Shown here: in pieces, positions 50,173 through 63,990 of the stretch
How the letters are laid out: the number at the start of each line of letters is the position of its first letter
How positions within the stretch are numbered: the stretch's first letter is position 1
Source: Acanthosepion esculentum
Lineage: Eukaryota > Mollusca > Cephalopoda > Sepiida > Sepiidae
Reading direction: 5' to 3'
NCBI GenBank assembly: GCA_964036315.1
Contig: OZ038485.1
Span: 71,978,824-72,042,823 of the forward strand
DNA: 64,000 nt
Made by a program: the position numbers and the translations under genes
Notes under the pieces: model-generated
Told to the model about the DNA's origin: nothing
What the model saw: only the letters and a program-made list of their open reading frames with translations
Database searches by the model: none

Positions 50173-52978
50173 AATTCTTTTCGATCGATAACATATCGAT
50201 TTTCAATAATTTTATTGGTTTTCTAAAGATTTCAATAAGTAAGTCAATTTTTCATACAGTTTAACGTTGAAAAACAAACCAAAACAGCTTGCTTTTACAC
50301 CTAAAATTCAATATTTTTCAAAACTTTGTAAAACTTAAAATTTGCAATATAACTTTGTGAAAACTGTTGAAACTTGTTGAAATCAATACTTTTCGATCGA
50401 TAACATATCGATTTTCAATAATTTTATTGGTTTTCTAAATATTTCAATAAGTAAATCAATTTTTCAAACAACCGTGTTTAACGTTCAAAAACAAGCCAAA
50501 ACAGCTTGCTTTTACACCTAAAATTCAATATTTTTCAAAACTTTGTAAAACTTAAAATTTGCAATATAACTTTGTGAAAACTGTTGAAACTTGTTGAAAT
50601 CAATACTTTTCGATCGATAACATATCGATTTTCAATAATTTTATTGGTTTTCTAAAGATTTCAATAAGTAAATCAATTTTTCAAACAACCGTGTTTAACG
50701 TTGAAAAACAAGCCAAAACAGCTTGCTTTTACACCTAAAATTCAATATTTTTCAAAACTTTGTAAAACTTAAAATTTGCAATATAACTTTGTGAAAACTG
50801 TTGAAACATGCTGAAATCAATACTTTTCGATCGATAACATATCGATTTTCAATAATTTTATTGGTTTTCTAAAGATTTCAATAAGTAAATCAATTTTTCA
50901 AACAACCGTGTTTAACGTTGAAAAACAAGCCAAAACAGCTTGCTTTTACACCTAAAATTCAATATTTTTCAAAACTTTGTAAAACTTAAAATTTGCAATA
51001 TAACTTTGAGAAAACTGTTGAAACATGCTGAAATCAATACTTTTCGATCGATAACATATCGATTTTCAATAATTTTATTGGTTTTCTAAAGATTTCAATA
51101 AGTAAGTCAATTTTTCATACAGTTTAACGTTGAAAAACAAACCAAAACAGCTTGCTTTTACACCTAAAATTCAATATTTTTCAAAACTTTGTAAAACTTA
51201 AAATTTGCAATATAACTTTGTGAAAACTGTTGAAACTTGTTGAAATCAATACTTTTCGATCGATAACATATCGATTTTCAATAATTTTATTGGTTTTCTA
51301 AATATTTCAATAAGTAAATCAATTTTTCAAACAACCGTGTTTAACGTTCAAAAACAAGCCAAAACAGCTTGCTTTTACACCTAAAATTCAATATTTTTCA
51401 AAACTTTGTAAAACTTAAAATTTGCAATATAACTTTGTGAAAACTGTTGAAACTTGTTGAAATCAATACTTTTCGATCGATAACATATCGATTTTCAATA
51501 ATTTTATTGGTTTTCTAAAGATTTCAATAAGTAAATCAATTTTTCAAACAACCGTGTTTAACGTTGAAAAACAAGCCAAAACAGCTTGCTTTTACACCTA
51601 AAATTCAATATTTTTCAAAACTTTGTAAAACTTAAAATTTGCAATATAACTTTGTGAAAACTGTTGAAACATGCTGAAATCAATACTTTTCGATCGATAA
51701 CATATCGATTTTCAATAATTTTATTGGTTTTCTAAAGATTTCAATAAGTAAATCAATTTTTCAAACAACCGTGTTTAACGTTGAAAAACAAGCCAAAACA
51801 GCTTGCTTTTACACCTAAAATTCAATATTTTTCAAAACTTTGTAAAACTTAAAATTTGCAATATAACTTTGTGAAAACTGTTGAAACTTGTTGAAATCAA
51901 TACTTTTCGATCGATAACATATCGATTTTCAATAATTTTATTGGTTTTCTAAAGATTTCAATAAGTAAATCAATTTTTCAAACAATCGTGTTTAACGTTG
52001 AAAAACAAGCCAAAACAGCTTGCTTTTACACCTAAAATTCAATATTTTACAAAACTTTGTAAAACTTAAAATTTGCAATATAACTTTGTGAAAACTGTTG
52101 AAACTTGTTGAAATCAATAGTTTTCGATCGATAACATATCGATTTTCAATAATTTTATTGGTTTTCTAAAGATTTCAATAAGTAAATCAATTTTTCAAAC
52201 AACCGTGTTTAACGTTGAAAAACAAGCCAAAACAGCTTGCTTTTACACCTAAAATTCAATATTTTTCAAAACTTTGTAAAACTTAAAATTTGCAATATAA
52301 CTTTGTGAAAACTGTTGAAACTTGTTGAAATCAATACTTTTCGATCGATAACATATCGATTTTCAATAATTTTATTGGTTTTCTAAAGATTTCAATAAGT
52401 AAGTCAATTTTTCATACAGTTTAACGTTGAAAAACAAACCAAAACAGCTTGCTTTTACACCTAAAATTCAATATTTTTCAAAACTTTGTAAAACTTAAAA
52501 TTTGCAATATAACTTTGTGAAAACTGTTGAAACATGCTGAAATCAATACTTTTCGATCGATAACATATCGATTTTCAATAATTTTATTGGTTTTCTAAAG
52601 ATTTCAATAAGTAAATCAATTTTTCAAACAACCGTGTTTAACGTTGAAAAACAAGCCAAAACAGCTTGCTTTTACACCTAAAATTCAATATTTTACAAAA
52701 CTTTGTAAAACTTAAAATTTGCAATATAACTTTGTGAAAACTGTTGAAACTTGTTGAAATCAATAGTTTTCGATCGATAACATATCGATTTTCAATAATT
52801 TTATTTGTTTTCTAAAGATTTCAATAAGTAAATCAATTTTTCAAACAACCGTGTTTAACGTTGAAAAACAAGCCAAAACAGCTTGCTTTTACACCTAAAA
52901 TTCAATATTTTTCAAAACTTCGTAAAACTTAAAATTTGCAATATAACTTTGTGAAAACTGTTGAAACTTGTTGAAATC
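50173..52978 (+). repeat. Cassette of 13 monomers (2,806 bp)
   Basis: Three class B copies (13 x 217 minus 15). It contains GTTCAAAAAC twice (50,483 and 51,347), which suggests two shorter cassettes fused by unequal exchange that removed the boundary between them. Confidence 0.83.
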
Positions 52979-54916
52979 AATTCTTTTCGATCGATAACAT
53001 ATCGATTTTCAATAATTTTATTGGTTTTCTAAAGATTTCAATAAGTAAGTCAATTTTTCATACAGTTTAACGTTGAAAAACAAACCAAAACAGCTTGCTT
53101 TTACACCTAAAATTCAATATTTTTCAAAACTTTGTAAAACTTAAAATTTGCAATATAACTTTGTGAAAACTGTTGAAACTTGTTGAAATCAATACTTTTC
53201 GATCGATAACATATCGATTTTCAATAATTTTATTGGTTTTCTAAATATTTCAATAAGTAAATCAATTTTTCAAACAACCGTGTTTAACGTTCAAAAACAA
53301 GCCAAAACAGCTTGCTTTTACACCTAAAATTCAATATTTTTCAAAACTTTGTAAAACTTAAAATTTGCAATATAACTTTGTGAAAACTGTTGAAACTTGT
53401 TGAAATCAATACTTTTCGATCGATAACATATCGATTTTCAATAATTTTATTGGTTTTCTAAAGATTTCAATAAGTAAATCAATTTTTCAAACAACCGTGT
53501 TTAACGTTGAAAAACAAGCCAAAACAGCTTGCTTTTACACCTAAAATTCAATATTTTTCAAAACTTTGTAAAACTTAAAATTTGCAATATAACTTTGTGA
53601 AAACTGTTGAAACATGCTGAAATCAATACTTTTCGATCGATAACATATCGATTTTCAATAATTTTATTGGTTTTCTAAAGATTTCAATAAGTAAATCAAT
53701 TTTTCAAACAACCGTGTTTAACGTTGAAAAACAAGCCAAAACAGCTTGCTTTTACACCTAAAATTCAATATTTTTCAAAACTTTGTAAAACTTAAAATTT
53801 GCAATATAACTTTGAGAAAACTGTTGAAACATGCTGAAATCAATACTTTTCGATCGATAACATATCGATTTTCAATAATTTTATTGGTTTTCTAAAGATT
53901 TCAATAAGTAAGTCAATTTTTCATACAGTTTAACGTTGAAAAACAAACCAAAACAGCTTGCTTTTACACCTAAAATTCAATATTTTTCAAAACTTTGTAA
54001 AACTTAAAATTTGCAATATAACTTTGTGAAAACTGTTGAAACATGCTGAAATCAATACTTTTCGATCGATAACATATCGATTTTCAATAATTTTATTGGT
54101 TTTCTAAAGATTTCAATAAGTAAATCAATTTTTCAAACAACCGTGTTTAACGTTGAAAAACAAGCCAAAACAGCTTGCTTTTACACCTAAAATTCAATAT
54201 TTTTCAAAACTTTGTAAAACTTAAAATTTGCAATATAACTTTGAGAAAACTGTTGAAACATGCTGAAATCAATACTTTTCGATCGATAACATATCGATTT
54301 TCAATAATTTTATTGGTTTTCTAAAGATTTCAATAAGTAAGTCAATTTTTCATACAGTTTAACGTTGAAAAACAAACCAAAACAGCTTGCTTTTACACCT
54401 AAAATTCAATATTTTTCAAAACTTTGTAAAACTTAAAATTTGCAATATAACTTTGTGAAAACTGTTGAAACATGCTGAAATCAATACTTTTCGATCGATA
54501 ACATATCGATTTTCAATAATTTTATTGGTTTTCTAAAGATTTCAATAAGTAAATCAATTTTTCAAACAACCGTGTTTAACGTTGAAAAACAAGCCAAAAC
54601 AGCTTGCTTTTACACCTAAAATTCAATATTTTACAAAACTTTGTAAAACTTAAAATTTGCAATATAACTTTGTGAAAACTGTTGAAACTTGTTGAAATCA
54701 ATAGTTTTCGATCGATAACATATCGATTTTCAATAATTTTATTTGTTTTCTAAAGATTTCAATAAGTAAATCAATTTTTCAAACAACCGTGTTTAACGTT
54801 GAAAAACAAGCCAAAACAGCTTGCTTTTACACCTAAAATTCAATATTTTTCAAAACTTCGTAAAACTTAAAATTTGCAATATAACTTTGTGAAAACTGTT
54901 GAAACTTGTTGAAATC
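52979..54916 (+). repeat. Cassette of 9 monomers with three class B (1,938 bp)
   Basis: Order: class B, GTTCAAAAAC, plain, GAGAAAACTG, class B, GAGAAAACTG, class B, ATTTTAC, AATAGTTTTC/ACTTCG. An almost identical copy lies at 62,053-63,990. Confidence 0.87.
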
Positions 54917-57510
54917 AATTCTTTTCGATCGATAACATATCGATTTTCAATAATTTTATTGGTTTTCTAAAGATTTCAATAAGTAAGTCAATTTTTCATA
55001 CAGTTTAACGTTGAAAAACAAACCAAAACAGCTTGCTTTTACACCTAAAATTCAATATTTTTCAAAACTTTGTAAAACTTAAAATTTGCAATATAACTTT
55101 GTGAAAACTGTTGAAACTTGTTGAAATCAATACTTTTCGATCGATAACATATCGATTTTCAATAATTTTATTGGTTTTCTAAATATTTCAATAAGTAAAT
55201 CAATTTTTCAAACAACCGTGTTTAACGTTCAAAAACAAGCCAAAACAGCTTGCTTTTACACCTAAAATTCAATATTTTTCAAAACTTTGTAAAACTTAAA
55301 ATTTGCAATATAACTTTGTGAAAACTGTTGAAACTTGTTGAAATCAATACTTTTCGATCGATAACATATCGATTTTCAATAATTTTATTGGTTTTCTAAA
55401 GATTTCAATAAGTAAATCAATTTTTCAAACAACCGTGTTTAACGTTGAAAAACAAGCCAAAACAGCTTGCTTTTACACCTAAAATTCAATATTTTTCAAA
55501 ACTTTGTAAAACTTAAAATTTGCAATATAACTTTGTGAAAACTGTTGAAACATGCTGAAATCAATACTTTTCGATCGATAACATATCGATTTTCAATAAT
55601 TTTATTGGTTTTCTAAAGATTTCAATAAGTAAATCAATTTTTCAAACAACCGTGTTTAACGTTGAAAAACAAGCCAAAACAGCTTGCTTTTACACCTAAA
55701 ATTCAATATTTTTCAAAACTTTGTAAAACTTAAAATTTGCAATATAACTTTGTGAAAACTGTTGAAACTTGTTGAAATCAATACTTTTCGATCGATAACA
55801 TATCGATTTTCAATAATTTTATTGGTTTTCTAAAGATTTCAATAAGTAAATCAATTTTTCAAACAATCGTGTTTAACGTTGAAAAACAAGCCAAAACAGC
55901 TTGCTTTTACACCTAAAATTCAATATTTTACAAAACTTTGTAAAACTTAAAATTTGCAATATAACTTTGTGAAAACTGTTGAAACTTGTTGAAATCAATA
56001 GTTTTCGATCGATAACATATCGATTTTCAATAATTTTATTGGTTTTCTAAAGATTTCAATAAGTAAATCAATTTTTCAAACAACCGTGTTTAACGTTGAA
56101 AAACAAGCCAAAACAGCTTGCTTTTACACCTAAAATTCAATATTTTTCAAAACTTTGTAAAACTTAAAATTTGCAATATAACTTTGTGAAAACTGTTGAA
56201 ACTTGTTGAAATCAATACTTTTCGATCGATAACATATCGATTTTCAATAATTTTATTGGTTTTCTAAATATTTCAATAAGTAAATCAATTTTTCAAACAA
56301 CCGTGTTTAACGTTCAAAAACAAGCCAAAACAGCTTGCTTTTACACCTAAAATTCAATATTTTTCAAAACTTTGTAAAACTTAAAATTTGCAATATAACT
56401 TTGTGAAAACTGTTGAAACTTGTTGAAATCAATACTTTTCGATCGATAACATATCGATTTTCAATAATTTTATTGGTTTTCTAAAGATTTCAATAAGTAA
56501 ATCAATTTTTCAAACAACCGTGTTTAACGTTGAAAAACAAGCCAAAACAGCTTGCTTTTACACCTAAAATTCAATATTTTTCAAAACTTTGTAAAACTTA
56601 AAATTTGCAATATAACTTTGTGAAAACTGTTGAAACATGCTGAAATCAATACTTTTCGATCGATAACATATCGATTTTCAATAATTTTATTGGTTTTCTA
56701 AAGATTTCAATAAGTAAATCAATTTTTCAAACAACCGTGTTTAACGTTGAAAAACAAGCCAAAACAGCTTGCTTTTACACCTAAAATTCAATATTTTTCA
56801 AAACTTTGTAAAACTTAAAATTTGCAATATAACTTTGTGAAAACTGTTGAAACTTGTTGAAATCAATACTTTTCGATCGATAACATATCGATTTTCAATA
56901 ATTTTATTGGTTTTCTAAAGATTTCAATAAGTAAGTCAATTTTTCATACAGTTTAACGTTGAAAAACAAACCAAAACAGCTTGCTTTTACACCTAAAATT
57001 CAATATTTTTCAAAACTTTGTAAAACTTAAAATTTGCAATATAACTTTGTGAAAACTGTTGAAACATGCTGAAATCAATACTTTTCGATCGATAACATAT
57101 CGATTTTCAATAATTTTATTGGTTTTCTAAAGATTTCAATAAGTAAATCAATTTTTCAAACAACCGTGTTTAACGTTGAAAAACAAGCCAAAACAGCTTG
57201 CTTTTACACCTAAAATTCAATATTTTACAAAACTTTGTAAAACTTAAAATTTGCAATATAACTTTGTGAAAACTGTTGAAACTTGTTGAAATCAATAGTT
57301 TTCGATCGATAACATATCGATTTTCAATAATTTTATTTGTTTTCTAAAGATTTCAATAAGTAAATCAATTTTTCAAACAACCGTGTTTAACGTTGAAAAA
57401 CAAGCCAAAACAGCTTGCTTTTACACCTAAAATTCAATATTTTTCAAAACTTCGTAAAACTTAAAATTTGCAATATAACTTTGTGAAAACTGTTGAAACT
57501 TGTTGAAATC
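54917..57510 (+). repeat. Cassette of 12 monomers (2,594 bp)
   Basis: Two class B copies (12 x 217 minus 10) and two GTTCAAAAAC monomers. Its first nine monomers have the same order as the start of the next cassette. Confidence 0.83.
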
Positions 57511-60500
57511 AATTCTTTTCGATCGATAACATATCGATTTTCAATAATTTTATTGGTTTTCTAAAGATTTCAATAAGTAAGTCAATTTTTCATACAGTTT
57601 AACGTTGAAAAACAAACCAAAACAGCTTGCTTTTACACCTAAAATTCAATATTTTTCAAAACTTTGTAAAACTTAAAATTTGCAATATAACTTTGTGAAA
57701 ACTGTTGAAACTTGTTGAAATCAATACTTTTCGATCGATAACATATCGATTTTCAATAATTTTATTGGTTTTCTAAATATTTCAATAAGTAAATCAATTT
57801 TTCAAACAACCGTGTTTAACGTTCAAAAACAAGCCAAAACAGCTTGCTTTTACACCTAAAATTCAATATTTTTCAAAACTTTGTAAAACTTAAAATTTGC
57901 AATATAACTTTGTGAAAACTGTTGAAACTTGTTGAAATCAATACTTTTCGATCGATAACATATCGATTTTCAATAATTTTATTGGTTTTCTAAAGATTTC
58001 AATAAGTAAATCAATTTTTCAAACAACCGTGTTTAACGTTGAAAAACAAGCCAAAACAGCTTGCTTTTACACCTAAAATTCAATATTTTTCAAAACTTTG
58101 TAAAACTTAAAATTTGCAATATAACTTTGTGAAAACTGTTGAAACATGCTGAAATCAATACTTTTCGATCGATAACATATCGATTTTCAATAATTTTATT
58201 GGTTTTCTAAAGATTTCAATAAGTAAATCAATTTTTCAAACAACCGTGTTTAACGTTGAAAAACAAGCCAAAACAGCTTGCTTTTACACCTAAAATTCAA
58301 TATTTTTCAAAACTTTGTAAAACTTAAAATTTGCAATATAACTTTGTGAAAACTGTTGAAACTTGTTGAAATCAATACTTTTCGATCGATAACATATCGA
58401 TTTTCAATAATTTTATTGGTTTTCTAAAGATTTCAATAAGTAAATCAATTTTTCAAACAATCGTGTTTAACGTTGAAAAACAAGCCAAAACAGCTTGCTT
58501 TTACACCTAAAATTCAATATTTTACAAAACTTTGTAAAACTTAAAATTTGCAATATAACTTTGTGAAAACTGTTGAAACTTGTTGAAATCAATAGTTTTC
58601 GATCGATAACATATCGATTTTCAATAATTTTATTGGTTTTCTAAAGATTTCAATAAGTAAATCAATTTTTCAAACAACCGTGTTTAACGTTGAAAAACAA
58701 GCCAAAACAGCTTGCTTTTACACCTAAAATTCAATATTTTTCAAAACTTTGTAAAACTTAAAATTTGCAATATAACTTTGTGAAAACTGTTGAAACTTGT
58801 TGAAATCAATACTTTTCGATCGATAACATATCGATTTTCAATAATTTTATTGGTTTTCTAAATATTTCAATAAGTAAATCAATTTTTCAAACAACCGTGT
58901 TTAACGTTCAAAAACAAGCCAAAACAGCTTGCTTTTACACCTAAAATTCAATATTTTTCAAAACTTTGTAAAACTTAAAATTTGCAATATAACTTTGTGA
59001 AAACTGTTGAAACTTGTTGAAATCAATACTTTTCGATCGATAACATATCGATTTTCAATAATTTTATTGGTTTTCTAAAGATTTCAATAAGTAAATCAAT
59101 TTTTCAAACAACCGTGTTTAACGTTGAAAAACAAGCCAAAACAGCTTGCTTTTACACCTAAAATTCAATATTTTTCAAAACTTTGTAAAACTTAAAATTT
59201 GCAATATAACTTTGTGAAAACTGTTGAAACATGCTGAAATCAATACTTTTCGATCGATAACATATCGATTTTCAATAATTTTATTGGTTTTCTAAAGATT
59301 TCAATAAGTAAATCAATTTTTCAAACAACCGTGTTTAACGTTGAAAAACAAGCCAAAACAGCTTGCTTTTACACCTAAAATTCAATATTTTTCAAAACTT
59401 TGTAAAACTTAAAATTTGCAATATAACTTTGTGAAAACTGTTGAAACTTGTTGAAATCAATACTTTTCGATCGATAACATATCGATTTTCAATAATTTTA
59501 TTGGTTTTCTAAAGATTTCAATAAGTAAATCAATTTTTCAAACAATCGTGTTTAACGTTGAAAAACAAGCCAAAACAGCTTGCTTTTACACCTAAAATTC
59601 AATATTTTACAAAACTTTGTAAAACTTAAAATTTGCAATATAACTTTGTGAAAACTGTTGAAACTTGTTGAAATCAATAGTTTTCGATCGATAACATATC
59701 GATTTTCAATAATTTTATTGGTTTTCTAAAGATTTCAATAAGTAAATCAATTTTTCAAACAACCGTGTTTAACGTTGAAAAACAAGCCAAAACAGCTTGC
59801 TTTTACACCTAAAATTCAATATTTTTCAAAACTTTGTAAAACTTAAAATTTGCAATATAACTTTGTGAAAACTGTTGAAACTTGTTGAAATCAATACTTT
59901 TCGATCGATAACATATCGATTTTCAATAATTTTATTGGTTTTCTAAATATTTCAATAAGTAAATCAATTTTTCAAACAACCGTGTTTAACGTTGAAAAAC
60001 AAGCCAAAAGAGCTTGCTTTTACACCTAAAATTCAATATTTTTCAAAACTTTGTAAAACTTAAAATTTGCAATATAACTGTGTGAAAACTGTTGAAACTT
60101 GTTGAAATCAATACTTTTCGTTCGATAACATATCGATTTTCAATAAGTTTATTGGTTTTCTAAATATTTCAATAAGTAAATCAATTTTTCAAACAACCGT
60201 GTTTAACGTTGAAAAACAATCCAAAACAGTTTGCTTTTACACCTAAAATTCAATATTTTTCAAAACTTTGTAAAACTTAAAATTTGCAATATAACTTTGT
60301 GAAAACTGTTGAAACATGCTGAAATCAATACTTTTCGATCGATAACATATCGATTTTCAATACTTTTATTGGTTTTCTAAAGATTTCAATAAGTAAGTCA
60401 ATTTTTCATACAGTTTAACGTTGAAAAACAAACCAAAACAGCTTGCTTTAACACCTAAAATTCAATATTTTTCAAAACTTTGTAAAACTTAAAATTTGCA

Positions 60501-62052
60501 ATATAACTTTGTGAAAACTGTTGAAACTTGTTGAAATCAATACTTTTCGATCGATAACATAACGATTTTCAATAATTTTATTGGTTTTCTAAATATTTCA
60601 ATAAGTAAATCAATTTTTCAAACAACCGTGTTTAACGTTGAAAAACAAGCCAAAACAGCTTGCTTTTACACCTAAAATTCAATATTTTTCAAAACTTTGT
60701 AAAACTTAAAATTTGCAATATAACTTTGTGAAAACTGTTGAAACTTGTTGAATTCAATACTTTTCGATCGATAACATATCGATTTTCAATAATTTTATTG
60801 GTTTTCTAAATATTTCAATAAGTAAATCAATTTTTCAAACAACCGTGTTTAACGTTGAAAAACAAGCCAAAACAGCTTGCTTTTACACCTAAAATTCAAT
60901 ATTTTTCAAAATTTTGTAAAACTTAAAATTTGCAATATAACTTTGTGAAAACTGTTGAAACTTGTTGAAATCAATAGTTTTCGATCGATAACATATCGAT
61001 TTTCAATAATTTTATTGGTTTTCTAAAGATTTCAATAAGTAAATCAATTTTTCAAACAACCGTGTTTAACGTTGAGAAAGAAGCCAAAACAGCTTGCTTT
61101 TACACCTAAAATTCAATATTTTTCAAAACTTTGTAAAACTTAAAATTTGCAATATAACTTTGTGAAAACTGTTGAAACATGCTGAAATCAATACTTTTCG
61201 ATCGATAACATATCGATTTTCAATAATTTTATTGGTTTTCTAAAGATTTCAATAAGTAAATCAATTTTTCAAACAACCGTGTTTAACGTTGAAAAACAAG
61301 CCAAAACAGCTTGCTTTTACACCTAAAATTCAATATTTTTCAAAACTTTGTAAAACTTAAAATTTGCAATATAACTTTGAGAAAACTGTTGAAACATGCT
61401 GAAATCAATACTTTTCGATCGATAACATATCGATTTTCAATAATTTTATTGGTTTTCTAAAGATTTCAATAAGTAAGTCAATTTTTCATACAGTTTAACG
61501 TTGAAAAACAAACCAAAACAGCTTGCTTTTACACCTAAAATTCAATATTTTTCAAAACTTTGTAAAACTTAAAATTTGCAATATAACTTTGTGAAAACTG
61601 TTGAAACATGCTGAAATCAATACTTTTCGATCGATAACATATCGATTTTCAATAATTTTATTGGTTTTCTAAAGATTTCAATAAGTAAATCAATTTTTCA
61701 AACAACCGTGTTTAACGTTGAAAAACAAGCCAAAACAGCTTGCTTTTACACCTAAAATTCAATATTTTACAAAACTTTGTAAAACTTAAAATTTGCAATA
61801 TAACTTTGTGAAAACTGTTGAAACTTGTTGAAATCAATAGTTTTCGATCGATAACATATCGATTTTCAATAATTTTATTTGTTTTCTAAAGATTTCAATA
61901 AGTAAATCAATTTTTCAAACAACCGTGTTTAACGTTGAAAAACAAGCCAAAACAGCTTGCTTTTACACCTAAAATTCAATATTTTTCAAAACTTCGTAAA
62001 ACTTAAAATTTGCAATATAACTTTGTGAAAACTGTTGAAACTTGTTGAAATC
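57511..62052 (+). repeat. Cassette of 21 monomers (4,542 bp)
   Basis: Three class B copies (21 x 217 minus 15). It begins like the 12-mer cassette and repeats the five-monomer CAATCGTG sub-unit (1,085 bp, 58,455 to 59,540). It then passes through module M copy 4 and finishes with the usual ATTTTAC and ACTTCG monomers. Confidence 0.83.
59893..61189 (+). repeat. Six-monomer module M, copy 4
   Basis: Offset 15,337 from copy 3, sharing its private CAATAAGTTTATT and CAATACTTTTATT changes and its lack of the ACTTCTTAAAAC monomer. It is therefore a sister of copy 3 rather than of copies 1 and 2. Its first monomer is the normal AAATATTT/AAAAGAGC/CTGTGTG type. Confidence 0.85.
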
Positions 62053-63990
62053 AATTCTTTTCGATCGATAACATATCGATTTTCAATAATTTTATTGGTT
62101 TTCTAAAGATTTCAATAAGTAAGTCAATTTTTCATACAGTTTAACGTTGAAAAACAAACCAAAACAGCTTGCTTTTACACCTAAAATTCAATATTTTTCA
62201 AAACTTTGTAAAACTTAAAATTTGCAATATAACTTTGTGAAAACTGTTGAAACTTGTTGAAATCAATACTTTTCGATCGATAACATATCGATTTTCAATA
62301 ATTTTATTGGTTTTCTAAATATTTCAATAAGTAAATCAATTTTTCAAACAACCGTGTTTAACGTTCAAAAACAAGCCAAAACAGCTTGCTTTTACACCTA
62401 AAATTCAATATTTTTCAAAACTTTGTAAAACTTAAAATTTGCAATATAACTTTGTGAAAACTGTTGAAACTTGTTGAAATCAATACTTTTCGATCGATAA
62501 CATATCGATTTTCAATAATTTTATTGGTTTTCTAAAGATTTCAATAAGTAAATCAATTTTTCAAACAACCGTGTTTAACGTTGAAAAACAAGCCAAAACA
62601 GCTTGCTTTTACACCTAAAATTCAATATTTTTCAAAACTTTGTAAAACTTAAAATTTGCAATATAACTTTGTGAAAACTGTTGAAACATGCTGAAATCAA
62701 TACTTTTCGATCGATAACATATCGATTTTCAATAATTTTATTGGTTTTCTAAAGATTTCAATAAGTAAATCAATTTTTCAAACAACCGTGTTTAACGTTG
62801 AAAAACAAGCCAAAACAGCTTGCTTTTACACCTAAAATTCAATATTTTTCAAAACTTTGTAAAACTTAAAATTTGCAATATAACTTTGAGAAAACTGTTG
62901 AAACATGCTGAAATCAATACTTTTCGATCGATAACATATCGATTTTCAATAATTTTATTGGTTTTCTAAAGATTTCAATAAGTAAGTCAATTTTTCATAC
63001 AGTTTAACGTTGAAAAACAAACCAAAACAGCTTGCTTTTACACCTAAAATTCAATATTTTTCAAAACTTTGTAAAACTTAAAATTTGCAATATAACTTTG
63101 TGAAAACTGTTGAAACATGCTGAAATCAATACTTTTCGATCGATAACATATCGATTTTCAATAATTTTATTGGTTTTCTAAAGATTTCAATAAGTAAATC
63201 AATTTTTCAAACAACCGTGTTTAACGTTGAAAAACAAGCCAAAACAGCTTGCTTTTACACCTAAAATTCAATATTTTTCAAAACTTTGTAAAACTTAAAA
63301 TTTGCAATATAACTTTGAGAAAACTGTTGAAACATGCTGAAATCAATACTTTTCGATCGATAACATATCGATTTTCAATAATTTTATTGGTTTTCTGAAG
63401 ATTTCAATAAGTAAGTCAATTTTTCATACAGTTTAACGTTGAAAAACAAACCAAAACAGCTTGCTTTTACACCTAAAATTCAATATTTTTCAAAACTTTG
63501 TAAAACTTAAAATTTGCAATATAACTTTGTGAAAACTGTTGAAACATGCTGAAATCAATACTTTTCGATCGATAACATATCGATTTTCAATAATTTTATT
63601 GGTTTTCTAAAGATTTCAATAAGTAAATCAATTTTTCAAACAACCGTGTTTAACGTTGAAAAACAAGCCAAAACAGCTTGCTTTTACACCTAAAATTCAA
63701 TATTTTACAAAACTTTGTAAAACTTAAAATTTGCAATATAACTTTGTGAAAACTGTTGAAACTTGTTGAAATCAATAGTTTTCGATCGATAACATATCGA
63801 TTTTCAATAATTTTATTTGTTTTCTAAAGATTTCAATAAGTAAATCAATTTTTCAAACAACCGTGTTTAACGTTGAAAAACAAGCCAAAACAGCTTGCTT
63901 TTACACCTAAAATTCAATATTTTTCAAAACTTCGTAAAACTTAAAATTTGCAATATAACTTTGTGAAAACTGTTGAAACTTGTTGAAATC
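62053..63990 (+). repeat. Cassette of 9 monomers, near copy of 52,979-54,916
   Basis: Same length (1,938 bp) and same monomer order as the cassette 9,074 bp upstream. The only difference I noticed is CTGAAG for CTAAAG at 63,397. The next cassette has just begun when the window ends. Confidence 0.87.
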
